In this document: positions 61,801-64,000 of the stretch, piece after piece
Layout: the number at the start of each line of letters is the position of its first letter
How positions within the stretch are numbered: position 1 is the stretch's first letter
Source: Mya arenaria
Taxonomy: Eukaryota > Mollusca > Bivalvia > Myida > Myidae
Length of the DNA: 64,000 nt
Assembly: GCF_026914265.1 (NCBI RefSeq)
Contig: NC_069130.1
Span: 12,513,700 to 12,577,699, forward strand
Reading direction: 5' to 3'
Program-made: the position numbers and the translations under genes
Notes under the pieces: model-generated
What the model was told of the DNA's origin: nothing
What the model saw: the letters and a program-made list of their open reading frames with translations, nothing else
Databases searched by the model: none

Positions 61801-62757
61801 ATTCATATAACAAAGTTAAGCTTTCCTATTCATATAACAAAGTTAAGCTCTCCAACTTGTAATATAAAGTTAAGCTTAATTCCTTTGTTTGCTATTAGGA
61901 AGAGGATGCCCACATGATGAGGCTGGTTTGTGTACTGCGGGACCTTCTGCTCTGTACAACCGCATCAAAGGACAAGCGTGAGGGCATTCTCAGGTATGAA
62001 AACTGTTTGATTCCATGTTCTTGACTTATGTGTACTTAACTGTGTACCTTGAATCGAATCTTTGCATATTGCAAAGCTGTTTTACAAGCATAGATAAAAA
62101 TATATTAACATGAGTAGATCAATATCTTGATCGTATGATAATTTTCATTTCATACCTGCCAAAATTGATTGTTAAAAAGATGAGGAAGTTGCAGTTTGTC
62201 TTCATTTTTGGTTATTTATAAGATTTACATGGAATGTTAATAGAATTATGTATAGAATTATATAAGATATAAATGGAATATTAATAAAATTGATAGAATT
62301 ATACAAGATTCACACATAAAATATTAATACGATGTATAGAATTATACAAGATATACATTGAATATCAATAGCTGTATAGAATGGTATAAGACGTGCATCG
62401 CATATTCATAAGATGTATTGAAAGACATAAGATGTACATGGAATATTCATCAGATGAATAGAATTATATAATAAGATGTACATGATACGTAATAATGAGA
62501 TTAAAAATTCTCTCATTTTGTCAAAAAGAATTAAAACATTTAAGATCATGAAAAAGCTGACCGTAATGATCTTCTCTCTGTACAGCCACACAGTGAACCT
62601 ATTGATCAACATGCCACGCGATTGTTACGAGGAGTTGCTAGCCCCGATGAGTGAGGGTGAGATGGGAGGGTTCGAAAACAAGGAAGTGGAGTATGATGGG
62701 AAAAATATGGAGGCCATCGTCATCCTCCTTAACTTCCTCCATGACCGGATGGACCGG
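52873..62757 (+). CDS. RIC8A: RIC8 (synembryn), first eight coding exons, continues past the window
   Basis: Exons: 52873-52953, 54987-55034, 56153-56378, 58517-58586, 60082-60157, 60519-60752, 61899-61993, 62586-62757. All junctions are in phase: 1002 nt, 334 residues, out of the ~530-560 usual for the family. Matches to vertebrate RIC8A include KCLCNLIFNSAQAQAAC, FFDMRLLFLLTALCADTRPK, EILKILFNLTV, and HTVNLLINMPRDCYEELLAP. RIC8 is a cytosolic armadillo-repeat-like chaperone and guanine-nucleotide exchange factor for G-alpha subunits. The exon 8 donor (CGG|GTATGG) leads into an intron holding a hAT element, and no further exon is seen before 64000. Bivalves may have a single RIC8 gene, so A versus B is not resolved. 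Confidence 0.94.
53150..53305 (+). repeat. Repeat family C, copy 2
   Basis: 'aagctggcaatccctgcact', 'cagcagggcttgttattatt', 'caggcttgttcgtcc', 'gatgactgcatgctg': the same order of words as at 44788 and 56811. RIC8 intron 1. Confidence 0.55.
53915..54460 (-). repeat. Repeat family D, copy 2
   Basis: Units with 'caccaaatttagtcagaatg', 'tgggcacaatttctcac' and 'cacctgagagttatcaacct' recur (about 53950 and 54208). RIC8 intron 1. Confidence 0.45.
55140..55581. repeat. Fold-back/MITE-like element rich in 'ggtccatat' words
   Basis: Its right half (about 55398-55581) is an inverted repeat: 'ccatatgacattataaggac' on the left pairs with its complement on the right, turning near 55484 ('tcggctaacgcctcgg'). 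The left half (55140-55290) has related 'ccggtcc' and 'gacgtca' words, suggesting a larger decayed palindrome. RIC8 intron 2. Confidence 0.6.
55700..56101 (+). repeat. Repeat family A, copy 3
   Basis: 'agctcgactattcgaagaat' to 'ctgtctctgtgacagctctt', close to copy 1 at 12534-13115 but shorter. It ends about 50 bp before the acceptor of RIC8 exon 3 (56153), so the branch point must lie within or just after it. Confidence 0.75.
56811..56972 (+). repeat. Repeat family C, copy 3
   Basis: 'gtggtcgaaattagcagaag', 'cagggcttgttaaaa', 'cgggcttgttcatc', 'tcgatgactgg'. RIC8 intron 3. Confidence 0.6.
57143..58335 (+). repeat. Pearl-like element with six ~157-bp core repeats
   Basis: Left end 'ttatcccccgccttataaat' and right end 'gaggcgggggatatatctgt' then 'ctgtgaccgctcttgtt', with inverted 'cccccgcc'/'ggcggggg'. 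A TCCG-type run lies at about 57210-57220. Core word 'ttcacagattgatgatcata' recurs at about 57276, 57434, 57590, 57745, 57900 and 58056. The last unit is split by a 75-bp fold-back. RIC8 intron 3. Confidence 0.8.
58094..58168. mobile_element. 75-bp fold-back mini-element nested in the 57143 array
   Basis: Arms 'cgtcaccttagtgcaagaac' and its complement (one mismatch over ~27 nt) surround a ~20-nt A+T loop. ATAT lies on both sides (58090-58093 and 58169-58172) where the other core units have a single 'catatt', so this reads as a target duplication. No coding capacity. Confidence 0.65.
58600..60080. other. RIC8 intron 4, no repeat recognised
   Basis: A+T-rich unique-looking sequence. No tandem array, inverted repeat or exon-like stretch was found. 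Confidence 0.4.
61290..61875 (+). repeat. 27-bp minisatellite, about 20 units, next to RIC8 exon 7
   Basis: Unit approximately 'aaagttaagctttcctattc' plus 'atattac', with an AAGCTT in most units. As 27 is a multiple of three, the array reads open over 233 codons from 61216 as (SFPIHITKL)n, which is not a gene. It ends about 24 bp before the exon 7 start (61899), so it reaches into the region of the branch point and polypyrimidine tract. Confidence 0.88.
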
Positions 62758-63088
62758 GTATGGGATGAAGTTAGTCTTATGAAATATTCTTAAAAACTTA
62801 AGGTCAGAGGTTAATGAGGTTTTAAACAAAAGGAAAATATTGTTTCACCATATGAGATTTCAATTTAAGACTATTGTACAGTTTAAAAGGTTAATTTTTT
62901 AATTTACTGGAATTTGCATTGAGTATGTGGGATATAAAGGCTTCGGAAAAATACCAATGGGAATCTTAGCCCCTTAACCCAGCTTTGGGCATAAATTCCT
63001 CAAGCACCCTTTTGAAATTGTTTCCAAAGTCATTTATTTTCATTAAAGGTACTTCCTACTGCTTTGATGCACACGACAAGCAAAAAAA

Positions 63089-64000
63089 TAGGGATGCAAA
63101 CGAATGGCAAAATCGATATTCGAATATTCGGTAGTTCTTTCGATCGAATATTCGAATATTCGATAAAAATTGAATCTTTAAAAAGTTATAGTTATCTATT
63201 AATTTTAGTTATAAACCACGATACCCTTTTCTTTATCTGTCGAATGTTTCTAGTGTTATCGTAATACAATACAATACATAGCAGCGTGTCGAATATTATT
63301 ACATCGACATATGAAATACATATCTAGCACATAACAAGCACATAACAAGCACATACAATTCAATGAAATCACTCATCAATAAAATCATCACATATGATGG
63401 CCTTGTTCTTATTCAGAAATATTATCTTATCAACAAGATCACATGACAGTCTGTTTCTAAGTTTGTTAACAATGAGTCCGGCGCAGGAGAAAATTCTTTC
63501 TGATGGCACAGACGTCGCAGGTATCCCAAGCAGTTGGCGAGCAACATGTGCAACGCGAGGAAAGCGTCCCTCGTTCTTTTTCCATCATGCAAGTGGAGTG
63601 GCCTCCTCGTCGGAAGGTTCGTGCCGGTACCGACGCAGCTCGTCGTTAGCCGTCTTGGTCGTCTTTGGAACCATGAAGCTAAGACGGGGTCGTTTGGAGG
63701 GTGTTGACGCACTCTCGTCGGGGTTGGCAACCGAAATGGAACATCGTCCAATCTACTCTCGAGCGCGTCTTCCGTGTAGCGCCGCTGTTCCGTTGACAGG
63801 AAGTCCAGGTCTTTGTAGCGGGGGTCCAATAGAGCGGCAAGGACTAGGGTGGATGTGGCGGTGCCATCGTTCGAAGGTCGGAAGCGGCGACGAAGCTCAG
63901 CAGCAATAACACCCTTCACTTCCTTGACGACATGGGAATCAGCCTCGCATGCACGGAGTGTGTTGTCCAAAAGACTTGTCACGATGAGATAAACTTCACT
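63089..64000 (-). mobile_element. Degraded hAT transposon, 3' part, continues past the window
   Basis: The terminus TAGGGATGCAAACGAATGG at 63089 matches the MITE at 13327 for about 70 bp, including 'gatattcgaatattc' and 'gatcgaatatt'. Transposase coding runs on the minus strand from beyond 64000 to a stop at 63369. The far end is not in the window. It lies in the RIC8 intron after exon 8. Confidence 0.88.
63369..64000 (-). pseudogene. hAT transposase (ZBED-like), C-terminal part, broken
   Basis: Minus-strand frames give LVLAALLDPRYKDLDFLSTE, then in another frame TANDELRRYRHEPSDEEATP and WKKNEGRFPR, then FSCAGLIVNKLRNRL. These are the classic end of the hAT catalytic domain and the C-terminal dimerisation region. 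At least one frameshift (about 63740) and one TGA (63587-63585, where a Trp is usual) interrupt it, so this copy should not make an active enzyme. The open 186-codon frame from 63982 covers only part of it. Confidence 0.85.

Noticed and set aside
61216-61917. 233-codon open frame of (SFPIHITKL)n
   Set aside because: Product of a 27-bp minisatellite in a RIC8 intron; the adjoining real exon 7 is read in a different frame.
63394-63909. 171-codon plus-strand frame at the right edge
   Set aside because: Shadow of the hAT transposase coding strand, which is the minus strand.

Overview
This window is nuclear DNA from an animal, most probably a bivalve mollusc. The evidence is A+T-rich sequence, GT-AG introns, five conserved animal genes, and many interspersed elements with internal ~140-180 bp tandem arrays of the kind described in bivalves (pearl/CvE-like elements, now grouped with Helitron-associated HINEs). 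I cannot fix the species from sequence alone; a heterodont clam or dreissenid would fit. A 100-base run of N (4587-4686) marks a scaffold join.

Layout, left to right. (1) 1-1448, minus: the 5' end of a CARD protein of the caspase-2/CRADD type, cut by the window edge. (2) 1477-8170: intergenic DNA with a long inverted-repeat element, a fold-back element and the assembly gap. (3) 8324-21109, plus: a complete 13-exon ZXD-family zinc-finger gene (936 codons, ten C2H2 fingers). (4) 24009-26540, minus: a complete 5-exon ropporin-1-like gene (ROPN1L, 223 residues), convergent with ZXD. (5) 30817-51389, minus: a complete 20-exon formin-binding protein 4 gene (FNBP4, 1014 residues, two WW domains). 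(6) 52873-62757 and beyond, plus: the first eight coding exons (334 residues) of RIC8, the G-alpha chaperone/exchange factor, divergent from FNBP4 with about 1.5 kb between the start codons. All exon junctions given were joined by hand; reading phase is kept across every one.

The five genes are unrelated housekeeping, signalling and ciliary genes and do not form a pathway. FNBP4 and RIC8 may share a bidirectional promoter region. ROPN1L, a flagellar/ciliary protein, has an RFX X-box-like site upstream.

The introns hold most of the unusual content. At least seven repeat arrays with different cores sit between recurring terminal sequences. There is a hAT MITE in ZXD and a degraded autonomous hAT relative with the same ends in RIC8, a TTAA-flanked repeat carrying a tRNA-like Pol III box, several fold-back elements, a LINE 3' end and a 27-bp minisatellite. 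The most striking signal is an array in an FNBP4 intron in which a palindromic oestrogen-receptor-type site (AGGTCACTGTGACCT) recurs once per ~146-bp unit. I saw no endogenous virus, LTR element, CRISPR array or bacterial-type system.
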